Under the pieces are notes generated by a model. It had not been told where the DNA came from, ran no database searches, and worked only from the letters and a program-made list of their open reading frames with translations. Below, in pieces: positions 46,550 through 55,595 of a stretch of DNA of 64,000 nt (positions within the stretch are counted from its first letter, which is position 1; each line of letters begins with the position of its first letter). This stretch comes from Pseudolysinimonas yzui (GTDB lineage Bacteria; Actinomycetota; Actinomycetes; Actinomycetales; Microbacteriaceae): positions 248,001 through 312,000 of the forward strand of contig NZ_BNAI01000002.1 in NCBI RefSeq assembly GCF_014653215.1, given 5' to 3'. The translations under genes were made by a program, and so were the position numbers.

Positions 46550-47686
46550 ATGAGCTGGGACGACCTGACGGGGCAGGCGGAGGCGGTTGCAACACTGCGC
46601 GCCGCCGCCGCGGGCGACGGCCTCACGCACTCCTGGCTCCTGACCGGTCCCCCCGGCTCGGGGCGGTCGGTTCTCGCCTACGCCTTCGCCGCCGCGCTCA
46701 TCGCGCGCCCGGGGCATGAGGCCGAGACCGAGGCGCAGGTCGCGGCACGCACGCATCCCGATCTCGGGGTGCTGAGCACCGAAGGCGTCACGATTCTGCG
46801 CAAAGACGTGAAGGAGTTCGTCACCTCGAGCTACTTCTCGCCGTCGGTCGGTCGCTACCGCGTGATGGTGATCGAAGACGCCGACCGCATGGCCGAACTC
46901 TCCAGCAACGTGCTGCTGAAGGCGCTCGAGGAGCCGCCGCCGCGCACCATCTGGATTCTCTGCGCGCCGAGCGACGCCGACCTGCTGCCCACGGTGCGCA
47001 GCCGGGTGCGCACCGTGCGGCTGCGCGTGCCGGACGTCGCCGAAGTCGCCGAGCTGATCTCGCGCCGCGACGGGGTGAGCCTGCCCGAAGCGACGCGCGC
47101 GGCCCGCGAAGCGCAGAGCCACATCGGGATGGCGCATCGCCTGGCGACGAACGCCGAGGCCCGCGATCGCCGGGCTCGTACGCTCGAACTCGCGCTCGGC
47201 ATCCGCAGCGTGTCCGGTGCCGTGCTCGCCGCCGCCGAGCTGCTCGAGGTGGCGGGAGCCGACGCGAAGGCCATCACCGAGGAACGCGACGCCGAGGAGC
47301 GGGCGAGCGCGCTGCGGTCGCTCGGCATCGAGCCAGGGGGCACCGTGCCTGCCGGGTTGCGGGCCCAACTCAAGAGCCTCGAAGAAGACCAGAAGCGCCG
47401 GGCGACCCGGTCGTTGCGCGACGGGCTCGACCGCATCCTCGTCGATCTGCTGTCGCTCTACCGCGACATCCTGCTGATGCAACTGGGGGTCACGTCCGAC
47501 CCGGTGAACCTCGCGATCTACTCCGAGCTCGACGCGGCGGCGCGGGCGACCACACCCGCCGCCACCCTCGCCACCCTTGACGCGATCACCGAGGCCCGTA
47601 CGCGCATCGAAGGCAACGTCGCCCCCGCACTGGCCCTCGAAGCCATGCTGATCACCGCGGTGCGCGACACCGCTCCCGTGCGTTAG
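46550..47686 (+). CDS. holB: DNA polymerase III subunit delta'
   Basis: A 378-residue clamp-loader subunit. It starts SWDDLTGQAEAVATLRAAA, with P-loop TGPPGSGRSVLAYAFAAAL (Lys replaced by Arg, as usual for inactive delta' sites), VMVIEDADRMAELSSNVLLKALEEPPPRTIWIL and TVRSRVRTVRL carrying the SRC-like Arg-Ser-Arg. The four zinc-binding cysteines normally found after the P-loop helix are all missing; that segment reads HEAETEAQVAARTHPDLG. Gene order topA-holB is conserved in actinobacteria. Confidence 0.92.
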   Translation: MSWDDLTGQAEAVATLRAAAAGDGLTHSWLLTGPPGSGRSVLAYAFAAALIARPGHEAETEAQVAARTHPDLGVLSTEGVTILRKDVKEFVTSSYFSPSVGRYRVMVIEDADRMAELSSNVLLKALEEPPPRTIWILCAPSDADLLPTVRSRVRTVRLRVPDVAEVAELISRRDGVSLPEATRAAREAQSHIGMAHRLATNAEARDRRARTLELALGIRSVSGAVLAAAELLEVAGADAKAITEERDAEERASALRSLGIEPGGTVPAGLRAQLKSLEEDQKRRATRSLRDGLDRILVDLLSLYRDILLMQLGVTSDPVNLAIYSELDAAARATTPAATLATLDAITEARTRIEGNVAPALALEAMLITAVRDTAPVR

Positions 47687-47696
47687 AAAGGTCGCC

Positions 47697-49229
47697 ATGA
47701 AGACCACTCGCGTGAGCCTCGCCGTGCTTGCGGGCGTCGCCGTCGTCGCGACCCTCACCGGATGCCTGCAATGGTTCGTGCCGCCGCGGGTGGAGTCGAC
47801 CTCGCAGCCGACCGGCGAGGAGGTCGCCGCCGACCTCGAGGAGTACTACCACCAGGTGCTGCGGTGGAACTCCTGCGGCGGGGGCATGCAGTGCACGACG
47901 GCCCGAGCCCCGATGGACTGGAGCAACCCCGGCGAGGCCGAGATCGAGCTGGCGCTCGTGCGGCAGCCGGCGACCGGCACGAAGATCGGGTCACTGCTGG
48001 TGAACCCCGGCGGACCGGGCGGGTCGGGCTACGACTTCGTGCTCGAGAGCGCCGACTACGCGACGAGTGCGACGCTTCAGCGCAGCTACGACATCGTCGG
48101 CTTCGACCCTCGGGGCGTCGGCCGGTCGTCGGCCGTCTCCTGCTACGACGATCCGGCCTTCCTCGACGAGTACAACTACGGCATCATCCCGGGAACGGTC
48201 GGATCGGATCAGTGGATCGCCGATCTCGCCACCGCGAACGCCGAGTTCGCGCAGAGCTGCCTCACCCACACCGGGGCGCTCCTGCAGTTCGTCGACACGG
48301 TGAGCGCCGCCCGCGACATGGATCTGCTGCGCGCCGTGCTCGGCGACGAGAAGCTCAACTACCTCGGCTTCTCCTACGGCACGTTCCTGGGCGCGACCTA
48401 CGCCGACCTCTATCCCGAGAAGACCGGGCGCCTGGTGCTCGACGGCGCCGTCGACCCGTCGACGACCGAGTTCGACGTCACGAAGACGCAGGCGGTGGGC
48501 TTCGAGAACGCGTTCAAGGCCTACCTCGCCGACTGCGTGACCCGCGAAGAGTGCCCGTTCACCGGTTCCGTCGACGACGCGATGGCCCGTACGGGAGCGC
48601 TGCTCAGCGAGCTGGCGGTCACGCCGCTGCCGGGAGTCGACGGCAGGATGCTCGGGTCGAGCACGATGTTCATCGCGATCATCCTGCCCCTGTACAACCA
48701 GGGCAACTGGCCCTACCTCGACGACCTGTTCAGCGAGGTGTTCGCCGGCGAGACCACGACGGCGTTCTTCCTCGCCGACAACTACAACGGCCGCAACCCC
48801 GACGGCACGTACGCCGACAACTCGACCGAGGCGTTCCTCTCGATCAACTGCCTCGATTACGTGACGGAGATCACCCCCGAGTCGATGAGGGCGGAGGCGG
48901 CGCTGCTCAAGGAGGCGGCACCCGTGTTCGGCCCGGTGATGTCGTACGGCGGCACGCTGTGCGACGCGTGGCCGTTCCCGGCGACCCGGGATCGCGTGGC
49001 GATCGCCGCCGAGGGGTCGGCCGACATCCTGGTCGTCGGCACGACGAACGACCCGGCGACGCCGTACGTCTGGGCCGTCGCCCTCGCCGATCAGCTCGAG
49101 AACGGGCACCTCGTGACCTACGAGGGCGAGGGGCACACCGCGTATACGACGGGTGACCCGTGCGTGCAGCGCACCGTCGACGCCTACTTCATCGACGGCA
49201 CGGTGCCGGCATCCGACCCCCTCTGCTGA
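47697..49229 (+). CDS. Alpha/beta-hydrolase lipoprotein, tripeptidyl-peptidase-like
   Basis: A 510-residue exported serine hydrolase. Lipobox LTGC places the lipid on Cys23. The oxyanion region is LLVNPGGPGGSGYDF, the nucleophile elbow GFSYGTFLGATYADLYPEK, and a TAP-like C-terminal domain supplies Asp (NDPATPYVWA) and His (GEGHTAY). Relatives are the Streptomyces tripeptidyl aminopeptidases and mycobacterial lipoproteins of similar build. It probably cleaves short peptides outside the membrane. It starts 10 bp after holB. Confidence 0.9.
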   Translation: MKTTRVSLAVLAGVAVVATLTGCLQWFVPPRVESTSQPTGEEVAADLEEYYHQVLRWNSCGGGMQCTTARAPMDWSNPGEAEIELALVRQPATGTKIGSLLVNPGGPGGSGYDFVLESADYATSATLQRSYDIVGFDPRGVGRSSAVSCYDDPAFLDEYNYGIIPGTVGSDQWIADLATANAEFAQSCLTHTGALLQFVDTVSAARDMDLLRAVLGDEKLNYLGFSYGTFLGATYADLYPEKTGRLVLDGAVDPSTTEFDVTKTQAVGFENAFKAYLADCVTREECPFTGSVDDAMARTGALLSELAVTPLPGVDGRMLGSSTMFIAIILPLYNQGNWPYLDDLFSEVFAGETTTAFFLADNYNGRNPDGTYADNSTEAFLSINCLDYVTEITPESMRAEAALLKEAAPVFGPVMSYGGTLCDAWPFPATRDRVAIAAEGSADILVVGTTNDPATPYVWAVALADQLENGHLVTYEGEGHTAYTTGDPCVQRTVDAYFIDGTVPASDPLC

Positions 49230-49236
49230 GCTGCTC

Positions 49237-49272
49237 GGTGGTCGGGTAGCGCCGCTGGCGCGTGTCGAGACC
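49237..49272. repeat. 36-bp intergenic repeat, copy 2
   Basis: GGTGGTCGGGTAGC to GTGTCGAGACC, the same length and ends as the unit at 28956-28991, with a diverged GC-rich centre. It lies just after the hydrolase stop and before the TetR promoter. Confidence 0.7.
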
Positions 49273-49277
49273 CAGGA

Positions 49278-49305
49278 TGCAAGTTTGCAGTCGATGCAAT
49301 AAAAT
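49278..49305 (+). promoter_or_regulatory. Promoter and likely operator of the TetR gene
   Basis: TAAAAT (49300-49305) lies exactly 6 bp before ATG 49312, implying a leaderless message. TGCAAGTTTGCA (49278-49289) is a palindrome over the -35 position and a further TGCA follows; these would suit autorepression. Confidence 0.5.
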
Positions 49306-49311
49306 GAGCGG

Positions 49312-49962
49312 ATGACGTCTCCCGACCAGCCCGATCAGCTCGGCCTGCGCGAACGCAAGCGGCTCGCGACGCGCCACGCGATCCAGCGTGCGGCGCTGCA
49401 GGTGGTGCGCGAACAGGGGCTCCACGGGGCGACCGTCGACGAGATCGCGCGCATCGCCGACGTCTCGCCGCGCACGTTCTTCAACTACTTCCCCTCGAAG
49501 GAAGACGCGATCCTCGGCGACGCTCCGACGCTCGACGGCAACCCCGAGATCGAGTGGTTCGTCGCCGACCGCGGCCCGATCCTGAGCGGACTCGCCCGGG
49601 TCGTCGTGCACGGCTCGACCCGGCTGCTCAGCGACCCCGAGTTGCTCATGGAACGCCGCGCCCTCGGCAAGCGGTATCCCGAGCTCGGCGTGCGGCGCAT
49701 GGCGAACGTGCATCGCTTCGAGGAGGAGCTCACCGACCTCGCCCTGCGTCGGCTGCGTTCCGAGCATCCGGAACTGCCGGATGACGAGGCCCGTGATCGC
49801 GCCCGTCTCGTCGCGCTCACCGCATTCGCCTTCATCCGGCACGCCTGGTTCGCCTGGCTCGACCACCCGGACGCGTCTCCGGGCCTCCCCGACCTGGTGG
49901 AGCGGGCCTTCCGACTCGGGGCGGATCTGATCGCGTCATCCCCGCCCACGCGCGTCGGCTAA
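49312..49962 (+). CDS. TetR family transcriptional regulator
   Basis: A 216-residue repressor. The helix-turn-helix is in the first 60 residues (RLATRHAIQRAALQVVREQG, TVDEIARIADVSPRTFFNYFPSKEDAILGD). The C-terminal ligand domain is all-helical with no recognised subfamily. No obvious target gene is adjacent: the hydrolase upstream is cotranscribed with holB, and tRNA-Thr follows. The palindrome at its own promoter suggests autoregulation. Confidence 0.88.
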   Translation: MTSPDQPDQLGLRERKRLATRHAIQRAALQVVREQGLHGATVDEIARIADVSPRTFFNYFPSKEDAILGDAPTLDGNPEIEWFVADRGPILSGLARVVVHGSTRLLSDPELLMERRALGKRYPELGVRRMANVHRFEEELTDLALRRLRSEHPELPDDEARDRARLVALTAFAFIRHAWFAWLDHPDASPGLPDLVERAFRLGADLIASSPPTRVG

Positions 49963-49993
49963 ACTTCTCGACGGTTCCCGGCCCGCCGGGTCC

Positions 49994-50066
49994 GCCGCCT
50001 TAGCTCAGTCGGCAGAGCATCTCACTCGTAATGAGAAGGTCGTGGGTTCGATTCCCACAGGCGGCT
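49994..50066 (+). tRNA. tRNA-Thr (anticodon CGT)
   Basis: A 73-nt tRNA with acceptor stem GCCGCCT/AGGCGGC, D-arm AGCTCAGTCGGCAGAGC, anticodon loop CTCGTAA with CGT, T-arm GGGTTCGATTCCC and discriminator T. CCA is not encoded. Confidence 0.97.
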
Positions 50067-50191
50067 CCGATCGCAATTCCGTCCGCGATCCGGCTCGACA
50101 GCAGCCCGGATTCGCCCCAGAAGCGCGCTGTCGTGCCCCCAGTTCGCGGGCAGAAGGCCGTCTTTTGAGGGTCGCGGGGTTGTTTCCGGCC

Positions 50192-50280
50192 CACAGAAAG
50201 GCGTAGCGTCCCCTTCACAGCGCTTTATGCGCTCGACGCACACGGTCCGGGGGGACCGCGTCACCCGAGTCGGGGGGCTC
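50192..50280 (+). promoter_or_regulatory. Promoter and double GGGG-loop leader of the CAP protein
   Basis: A TTGTTT ... TAGCGT pair in the 50178-50210 area may be the promoter. The leader then holds CGGTCC-GGGG-GGACCG (50243-50258) and GAGTC-GGGG-GGCTC (50267-50280); the second ends 5 nt before ATG 50286 and supplies the only Shine-Dalgarno-like sequence. It matches the leader hairpin before the gene at 23107. Confidence 0.5.
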
Positions 50281-50285
50281 ACGCA

Positions 50286-51170
50286 ATGAAACGCACCATT
50301 TTTCTGGGGGTCGTCTTCACGACGGTCATGGTTCTCGTGTTGCCGTTCGTCGGCGGCGGGGGTCCTTCGTTCCTCGCTCCCGCCAACGCGGCGACCACTG
50401 CCGTGTCGGCTGCGAGCGGGCTGAACGCCGCGACCGCACCGACGACCGCGACCAGTCCGGTCGTGGCGACCACGATCACCACCGACACGACGCCGACAGT
50501 GCTCGCCGCAGCGGCACAGGCCATCAATGTCGCGGTGTCGGCTGAGGCGACGCTCACGGTCGACTCCGAGCACTTCGCGCAGAAGCCGGTGCCGAAGCCG
50601 CTTCCGCCGGTCACCGCAGCCGGCCGTGCCAGCGGCACGGAGGAGCGGCGCGCGGTTCTCGCGGCACAGGGCCTGTCGTGCCCGGGCAACGTCGGCGGCA
50701 GCACCGGCGGTGCTCCTGGTCGTGTCTCCGGTGGCGGCGTGCAGGGCACCACGTCGGACGACCTCGCCTCGTTCGCGGCGGCCTACAACGCGATCCGCGT
50801 CGCCAACTGCCTGTACCCGGTGCCGATGGCGAACATCCGGTACGACTCCTGCATGGAGGACCGCCTGTTCTGGATGGCGGAGGACCCCAGCACCGACCCC
50901 GCCAGTGCCTGGGGCCACATCGGCTCGCAGCGCAGTGACGGCGTTCCCTCGTACGGCTGCGATGGCAACCTGGCGGGCGGTTCGGGCAACAGCGGAGCGA
51001 CAGTCGCGCAGAAGTGGTGGAACTCCACCTCTCACCGCAACTCGCTCTACCGGCCCAGCATCACCGGTCCCGTCAACGGGGTGTGCATCTACTTCGCGAT
51101 GACCCACGGCGGCGTGCCGAACGAGCCCTACAGCTTCACCCGGGCCGCGGCCCGCTGGGGCGGCTGCTGA
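50286..51170 (+). CDS. Secreted CAP (SCP-like) domain protein
   Basis: A 294-residue exported protein. The signal peptide (residues 1-35) is followed by an Ala/Thr-rich linker to about 120. The C-terminal 150 residues resemble a CAP domain: FAAAYNAIRVANCLYPVPM, MEDRLFWMAEDPS, a conserved His in WGHIGSQRSDG, and VAQKWWNSTSHRNSLYRPS. Six cysteines suggest disulfides and the protein ends in Cys. CAP proteins of bacteria are mostly uncharacterised extracellular proteins. There is no anchor, so it is likely released. Confidence 0.8.
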   Translation: MKRTIFLGVVFTTVMVLVLPFVGGGGPSFLAPANAATTAVSAASGLNAATAPTTATSPVVATTITTDTTPTVLAAAAQAINVAVSAEATLTVDSEHFAQKPVPKPLPPVTAAGRASGTEERRAVLAAQGLSCPGNVGGSTGGAPGRVSGGGVQGTTSDDLASFAAAYNAIRVANCLYPVPMANIRYDSCMEDRLFWMAEDPSTDPASAWGHIGSQRSDGVPSYGCDGNLAGGSGNSGATVAQKWWNSTSHRNSLYRPSITGPVNGVCIYFAMTHGGVPNEPYSFTRAAARWGGC

Positions 51171-51285
51171 CCGACTGATCGGCGTCGGAGGTCTTTCACA
51201 CGCCGCATCCGGAACGGGTCCGGGTGCGGCGGGTGTGAGGCCTCCGGCGTCGTTCCCACTCAGAATGTGCCGCGCGACGGTCACC

Positions 51286-51291
51286 TATCAT
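51286..51291 (+). promoter_or_regulatory. Leaderless -10 element of the D,D-carboxypeptidase gene
   Basis: TATCAT lies exactly 6 bp before GTG 51298. Confidence 0.45.
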
Positions 51292-51297
51292 TGCTAG

Positions 51298-52833
51298 GTG
51301 ACCGACGAGCAGCCGATCTCGCGCCGCGCGGCCCGCGAAGCCGCGGCTCCGGCGTCGGGACGCGGTACCCGGCCGAAGCCATCGAAGCGCGAACCGTCGA
51401 TGGATGCCGAGGGCGAGAAGCCGCGCGGCACCGGGGCGTTCTTCGCCAAGCATCCGACCGGATGGCTGATCGGGGCGATCGTCGTCGTGTTCGCCCTGCT
51501 CGGCACCGGGGCGGTCTTCGCCGGCGTGAGCGTCGGATCGGCCGCCGCGGTGCTTCCGAGCCCTACCCCGACTCCGGAACCTCCGCGCGACGTGCCCGAG
51601 GGCGATCTCGCGGCGAGCCGGCTGCGCACCTGTTCGATCGCCGGTCTCGCGGCCGACCCGCGGCTGATGGCCCTCTCGGGATACGTCGTGCGGGTCGACA
51701 CGCAGGAAGTGCTGTTCGACCGGGCCGGCACGACGCCCGCCCGCACCGCGAGCGTGCTGAAGCTGCTCACCGCCGCGGCGGCGCTCGCGACGGTCGGCCC
51801 CGACTACCGCATCCGCACCTCGGTGTATCCGGGAAGCCAGGCCGGTTCGATCGTGCTGGTCGGTCGGGGCGACGCGACCCTGAGCCGCCTGCCCGCCGGT
51901 CAGGAGAGCGTCTACAAGGGCGCCCCGAAGCTGGCCGATCTCGCCGCGCAGGTGCTCGCCAACTACAGCGGGGCGCCGATCACCAACATCGTGCTCGACG
52001 CCAGCTACTGGTCGACCGCCGACAAGTGGGACCCGGCGTGGAAGCGTTCCGAGCAGACGCAGGGCTACCACTCCGAGGTGACGGCGCTGCAGGTCGACGG
52101 CGACCGCGCCAACCCGGCCGCGCAAGACAGCCCGCGCAGCACCGACCCGGTCGGGCGCGCCGGACAGTACTTCTTGGATGCCCTCCGCGCCGCCGACACC
52201 GAAGGCGAGGTCGCCGGCAACGTCACGCTGAGCACCGGCAGCGCGGTCAACACCTCGACCGTGCTCGGCGAGGTGCAGTCGCAGCCGCTCAGCGTGATCA
52301 TCCCGCACATGCTGCTGGTGAGCGACAACACGATGGCCGAGATGATCGCGCGCATCACGTCGAAGGAATCGGCCCTCAACGGGTCGGCCGCCTCGCTGCA
52401 GCAGGCCATCCCGAGCGCGCTGTCGACGATCGGCATTCCGGCGACGGGCATCACGATCAAAGACGGGTCGGGGCTCAGCGAGTTCAACGCCGTGCCGCCG
52501 GCGACGGTGACCCAGCTGATGATCGCGGTGAACAACGCCACCGCGCCGAACCTCGACGTGATCCTCAACGGGCTGCCGGTCGCCGGGCAGTCGGGCACGC
52601 TCGCCGGGCGCTTCACCGGGGCGAATGCGGTCGCCCGCGGCCACGTGTTCGCCAAGACCGGCTGGATCGACACCTCGTACTCGCTCGGCGGTCTCGTGCA
52701 GGCCGCCGACGGCACCGTCTTCGCGTTCGCCTTCTACGCGATCGGCGACGGCATCCAAAGCAATGCCCGCGCGGCGCTCGACACCCTCACCACCGGGGTC
52801 TTCACCTGCGGCGACAACCTTTCGAACAACTAG
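51298..52833 (+). CDS. dacB: D-alanyl-D-alanine carboxypeptidase/endopeptidase, PBP4 family
   Basis: A 511-residue peptidase of the S13 family. A basic cytoplasmic N-terminus and one transmembrane helix (GWLIGAIVVVFALLGTGAVFAG) anchor it; a short Pro-rich linker leads to the enzyme. Active-site motifs are SVLK (SxxK), SDN (SxN) in LLVSDNTMAEMI and KTG in FAKTGWIDTS. It trims or cleaves peptidoglycan stem peptides outside the membrane. It is followed 12 bp later by nicotinamidase. Confidence 0.93.
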   Translation: MTDEQPISRRAAREAAAPASGRGTRPKPSKREPSMDAEGEKPRGTGAFFAKHPTGWLIGAIVVVFALLGTGAVFAGVSVGSAAAVLPSPTPTPEPPRDVPEGDLAASRLRTCSIAGLAADPRLMALSGYVVRVDTQEVLFDRAGTTPARTASVLKLLTAAAALATVGPDYRIRTSVYPGSQAGSIVLVGRGDATLSRLPAGQESVYKGAPKLADLAAQVLANYSGAPITNIVLDASYWSTADKWDPAWKRSEQTQGYHSEVTALQVDGDRANPAAQDSPRSTDPVGRAGQYFLDALRAADTEGEVAGNVTLSTGSAVNTSTVLGEVQSQPLSVIIPHMLLVSDNTMAEMIARITSKESALNGSAASLQQAIPSALSTIGIPATGITIKDGSGLSEFNAVPPATVTQLMIAVNNATAPNLDVILNGLPVAGQSGTLAGRFTGANAVARGHVFAKTGWIDTSYSLGGLVQAADGTVFAFAFYAIGDGIQSNARAALDTLTTGVFTCGDNLSNN

Positions 52834-52845
52834 CTGGAGCAGATC

Positions 52846-53424
52846 GTGCGCGCTCTTTTCGTCATCGACGTGCAGAACGACTTCACCGAGGGCGGTGCGC
52901 TGGGCGTGACCGGCGGGGCCGCCGTCGCCGAGGGCATCACCGAGTACCTGCGTGAGCACGCCGACAGCTACGACCTGGTGATCGCGAGCCGCGACTGGCA
53001 CGACGGCGACAACGACAACGGCGGGCACTTCGCGGCCGGTGCCGAGCCCGACTTCGTGGAGACCTGGCCGCGGCACTGCGTCGCCGGCACCCCCGGGGCG
53101 GAGTATCACCCGGCGCTCGACGCGAGCCTGATCGATGTGCACGTGAAGAAGGGGCAGGGCGTTCCGGCGTACTCGATCTTCGAGGGCGTCACCGACGATG
53201 GCCGCGACCTCATCGACCTGCTCGACGAGAAAGGCGTGGATGTCGTGCACGTCGCCGGCATCGCCACCGACTACTGCGTGCTGGCCTCCGCCCGCGACGC
53301 GTTGGATGCGGGGCGCGAGGTGGCCGTGCTGACCGACCTCGTCGCCGGAGTCGCCCCGGAGTCGTCGACGGCCGCGCTCGCCGAGCTCGAGGCCGCCGGC
53401 GCCGAACTGCTCGAGACCCGCTGA
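52846..53424 (+). CDS. pncA: Nicotinamidase, isochorismatase family
   Basis: A 192-residue cysteine hydrolase. Catalytic Asp8 is in FVIDVQNDF, the metal site in SRDWHDGDNDNGGHF, the catalytic Lys in VHVKKGQG and the nucleophile Cys in GIATDYCVLASARDAL. It converts nicotinamide to nicotinate for NAD salvage and is the same family as the enzyme that activates pyrazinamide. Its stop overlaps the ATG of the MMPL gene by one base. Confidence 0.93.
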   Translation: MRALFVIDVQNDFTEGGALGVTGGAAVAEGITEYLREHADSYDLVIASRDWHDGDNDNGGHFAAGAEPDFVETWPRHCVAGTPGAEYHPALDASLIDVHVKKGQGVPAYSIFEGVTDDGRDLIDLLDEKGVDVVHVAGIATDYCVLASARDALDAGREVAVLTDLVAGVAPESSTAALAELEAAGAELLETR

Positions 53425-55595
53425 TGCGCCCGACGCTGGGGCGGCGCATCCTGCGCGCGGTCGTTCCCGCCCTGCTCATCGTCGGCTGGCTGGCGCTGGC
53501 CGGCTTCGGCGGGCCGACGTTCGGCAAGATCTCGGATGTCTCCACCAACGATCAGGCGAGCTTCCTGCCCGCGTCGGCCGAGTCGACGCAGGTGGCCGAG
53601 CTCGTTCCGGAGTTCTCGGGTGCCGACGATATCCCGGCGATCGTCATCGCCGCGCGTGACGGCGGACTCACCGACGACGACCTCGCCTTCCTCGACGACT
53701 TCGCGGCCGACGCCGCCGACGTCGAGGGGGTCGGCGACGGGCTGAGCCCGGTGATCCCCTCGGATGACGGCGACGCCGCCGAGATCGTCGTGCCGATCTC
53801 CGCCGAAATCGCCGACACCGTGGCGGCCCTCACCGCGCTGCTCGATGACGCGCCCGACGGCCTCGAGGCCTACGTCACCGGACCGGCCGGATTCACCGCC
53901 GACCTCGTCGCCGGTTTCGCGGGCATCGACGGCATCCTGCTGCTCACAGCGCTGGGCGCGGTGCTCGTCATCCTGGTGATCGTCTACCGCTCGCCGCTGC
54001 TGCCGTTCATCGTGCTCGGCACCGCCGTCTTCGCGCTGTGCGCCGCGATCCTCGTCGTCTACTGGCTCGCCGCCGCCGACCTCGTGACGATCAACGGGCA
54101 GGTGCAGGGCATCCTGTTCATCCTGGTGATCGGCGCCGCCACCGACTACGCCCTGCTCTACGTCGCCCGCTACCGCGAGGCGCTGCGCGACCACGAGAAG
54201 CGCTGGGATGCCACCTGGGCCGCCCTGCGCGGGTCGTTCGAGCCGATCCTCGCGTCGGGCCTGACGGTGATCGCCGGGCTGCTGTGCCTGCTGCTCAGCG
54301 ACCTCAACTCCAACAAGGCCCTCGGCCCGGTCGCCGCGATCGGCATCGCCTTCTCCCTCCTCGCCGCACTCACCCTTCTCCCCGCCCTGATGCTGGCGGC
54401 AGGTCGGGTGGCCTTCTGGCCGCGAAAAGTTCGCGGGTCGAGGAGCGCCGCCGAAGGCGACGCATCTCGAAACCCCACCTCCACCAAACTCTGGCCCGCC
54501 GTCGGCCGCCTCATCGCCAAGCGCGCCCGCCTCGTCTGGGCACTGTCCCTCGTGGTGCTGCTCATCGCATCCGCCGGTCTCGCGCTCTTCAAGGCCGACG
54601 GGGTGCCGCAGAGCGAGCTGGTGCTCGGCGAGAGCCCCGCCCGTGACGGCCAGGTGCTGCTCGGCGAGCATTTCCCCGCGGGATCCGGCTCGCCCGCCGT
54701 CATCGTCGGCGACGAGAACCTCATCACCGAACTCGCGGATGCCGCGGCCGGCCTCGACGGCGTCGACGGAGTGGAGGCGCTGAGTGACAACTCACCGACC
54801 GGCACGATGCCGGTCGGAACCGACGCCGAGCCGTTCCCGATCCCGACGCTCGTGCCGCTCGAGCCGACGGTGGTCGACGGGCAGGTGATGCTGCGGGCCA
54901 CGCTGACGGATGCCGCCGACTCGGCCGCGGCCGAAGCCACGATCCGCGAGCTGCGGGATGCCGTGCATGCGGTCGATGAGGCGGCTCTCGTCGGCGGCGT
55001 CACGGCGCTGGCGTACGACACCGACCAGACGGCGATCCGCGACCGCACGGTCATCATCCCCGTGGTGCTGCTGGTGATCCTCGTCATCCTGATCCTGCTG
55101 CTGCGGTCGCTCGTCGCCCCGCTCGTGCTCGTCGCCAGCGTCATCGTGTCGTTCGCCGCCGCGCTCGGGGTGTCGGCGCTCGTCTTCGAGGGGATCTTCC
55201 ACTTCCCGGGAGCCGACCCGTCGGTGCCGCTGTTCGGGTTCGTGTTCCTCGTCGCGCTCGGCGTGGATTACAACATCTTCCTGATGACGCGCGTGCGTGA
55301 GGAGTCGCTGAAGCACGGCACCCGCGAGGGCGTGCTGCGTGGTCTCACCGTCACTGGCGGCGTCATCACCTCGGCCGGCATCGTGCTCGCGGCGACCTTC
55401 GCGGCGCTCGGCGTCATCCCGATCCTGTTCCTCGCCCAGATCGCGTTCATCGTCGCCTTCGGCGTGCTGCTCGACACCCTCGTCGTGCGGTCGCTGCTCG
55501 TGCCGGCCGCGATCCACGACCTCGGCCGCATCAGTTGGTGGCCGTCGCGCCTGTCGCGAGATGATGGACCCGTACCGATCCGGAAGGACGCCTGA
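53424..55595 (+). CDS. MMPL family membrane transporter
   Basis: A 723-residue RND/MMPL exporter with about 11-12 membrane segments and two extracytoplasmic loops, after helix 1 and after the middle helix. Helices with ATDYALLYVARYREALR and LGVDYNIFLMTRVREESL are the paired motif-4 segments containing the proton-relay Asp-Tyr pairs typical of MMPL proteins. The cytoplasmic loop near residue 340 contains a short repeat-derived insert. Substrate unknown: lipids or drugs are possible. It overlaps nicotinamidase upstream and a 29-residue membrane peptide downstream. Confidence 0.92.
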   Translation: MRPTLGRRILRAVVPALLIVGWLALAGFGGPTFGKISDVSTNDQASFLPASAESTQVAELVPEFSGADDIPAIVIAARDGGLTDDDLAFLDDFAADAADVEGVGDGLSPVIPSDDGDAAEIVVPISAEIADTVAALTALLDDAPDGLEAYVTGPAGFTADLVAGFAGIDGILLLTALGAVLVILVIVYRSPLLPFIVLGTAVFALCAAILVVYWLAAADLVTINGQVQGILFILVIGAATDYALLYVARYREALRDHEKRWDATWAALRGSFEPILASGLTVIAGLLCLLLSDLNSNKALGPVAAIGIAFSLLAALTLLPALMLAAGRVAFWPRKVRGSRSAAEGDASRNPTSTKLWPAVGRLIAKRARLVWALSLVVLLIASAGLALFKADGVPQSELVLGESPARDGQVLLGEHFPAGSGSPAVIVGDENLITELADAAAGLDGVDGVEALSDNSPTGTMPVGTDAEPFPIPTLVPLEPTVVDGQVMLRATLTDAADSAAAEATIRELRDAVHAVDEAALVGGVTALAYDTDQTAIRDRTVIIPVVLLVILVILILLLRSLVAPLVLVASVIVSFAAALGVSALVFEGIFHFPGADPSVPLFGFVFLVALGVDYNIFLMTRVREESLKHGTREGVLRGLTVTGGVITSAGIVLAATFAALGVIPILFLAQIAFIVAFGVLLDTLVVRSLLVPAAIHDLGRISWWPSRLSRDDGPVPIRKDA
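54435..54475 (+). repeat. Repeat-like insert in the MMPL gene
   Basis: GGGTCGAGGAGCGCC to CTCGAAACCC resembles the GGTCGAG ... TCGAGACC intergenic units at 28956 and 49237. It is read in frame as a Ser/Arg/Ala/Glu-rich stretch in a cytoplasmic loop. Confidence 0.45.

Noticed and set aside
50180-50285. c-di-AMP (ydaO) riboswitch before the secreted CAP protein
   Set aside because: Such switches do control secreted cell-wall proteins in actinobacteria, but the leader is short and lacks the conserved core; only simple GGGG-loop hairpins are visible.
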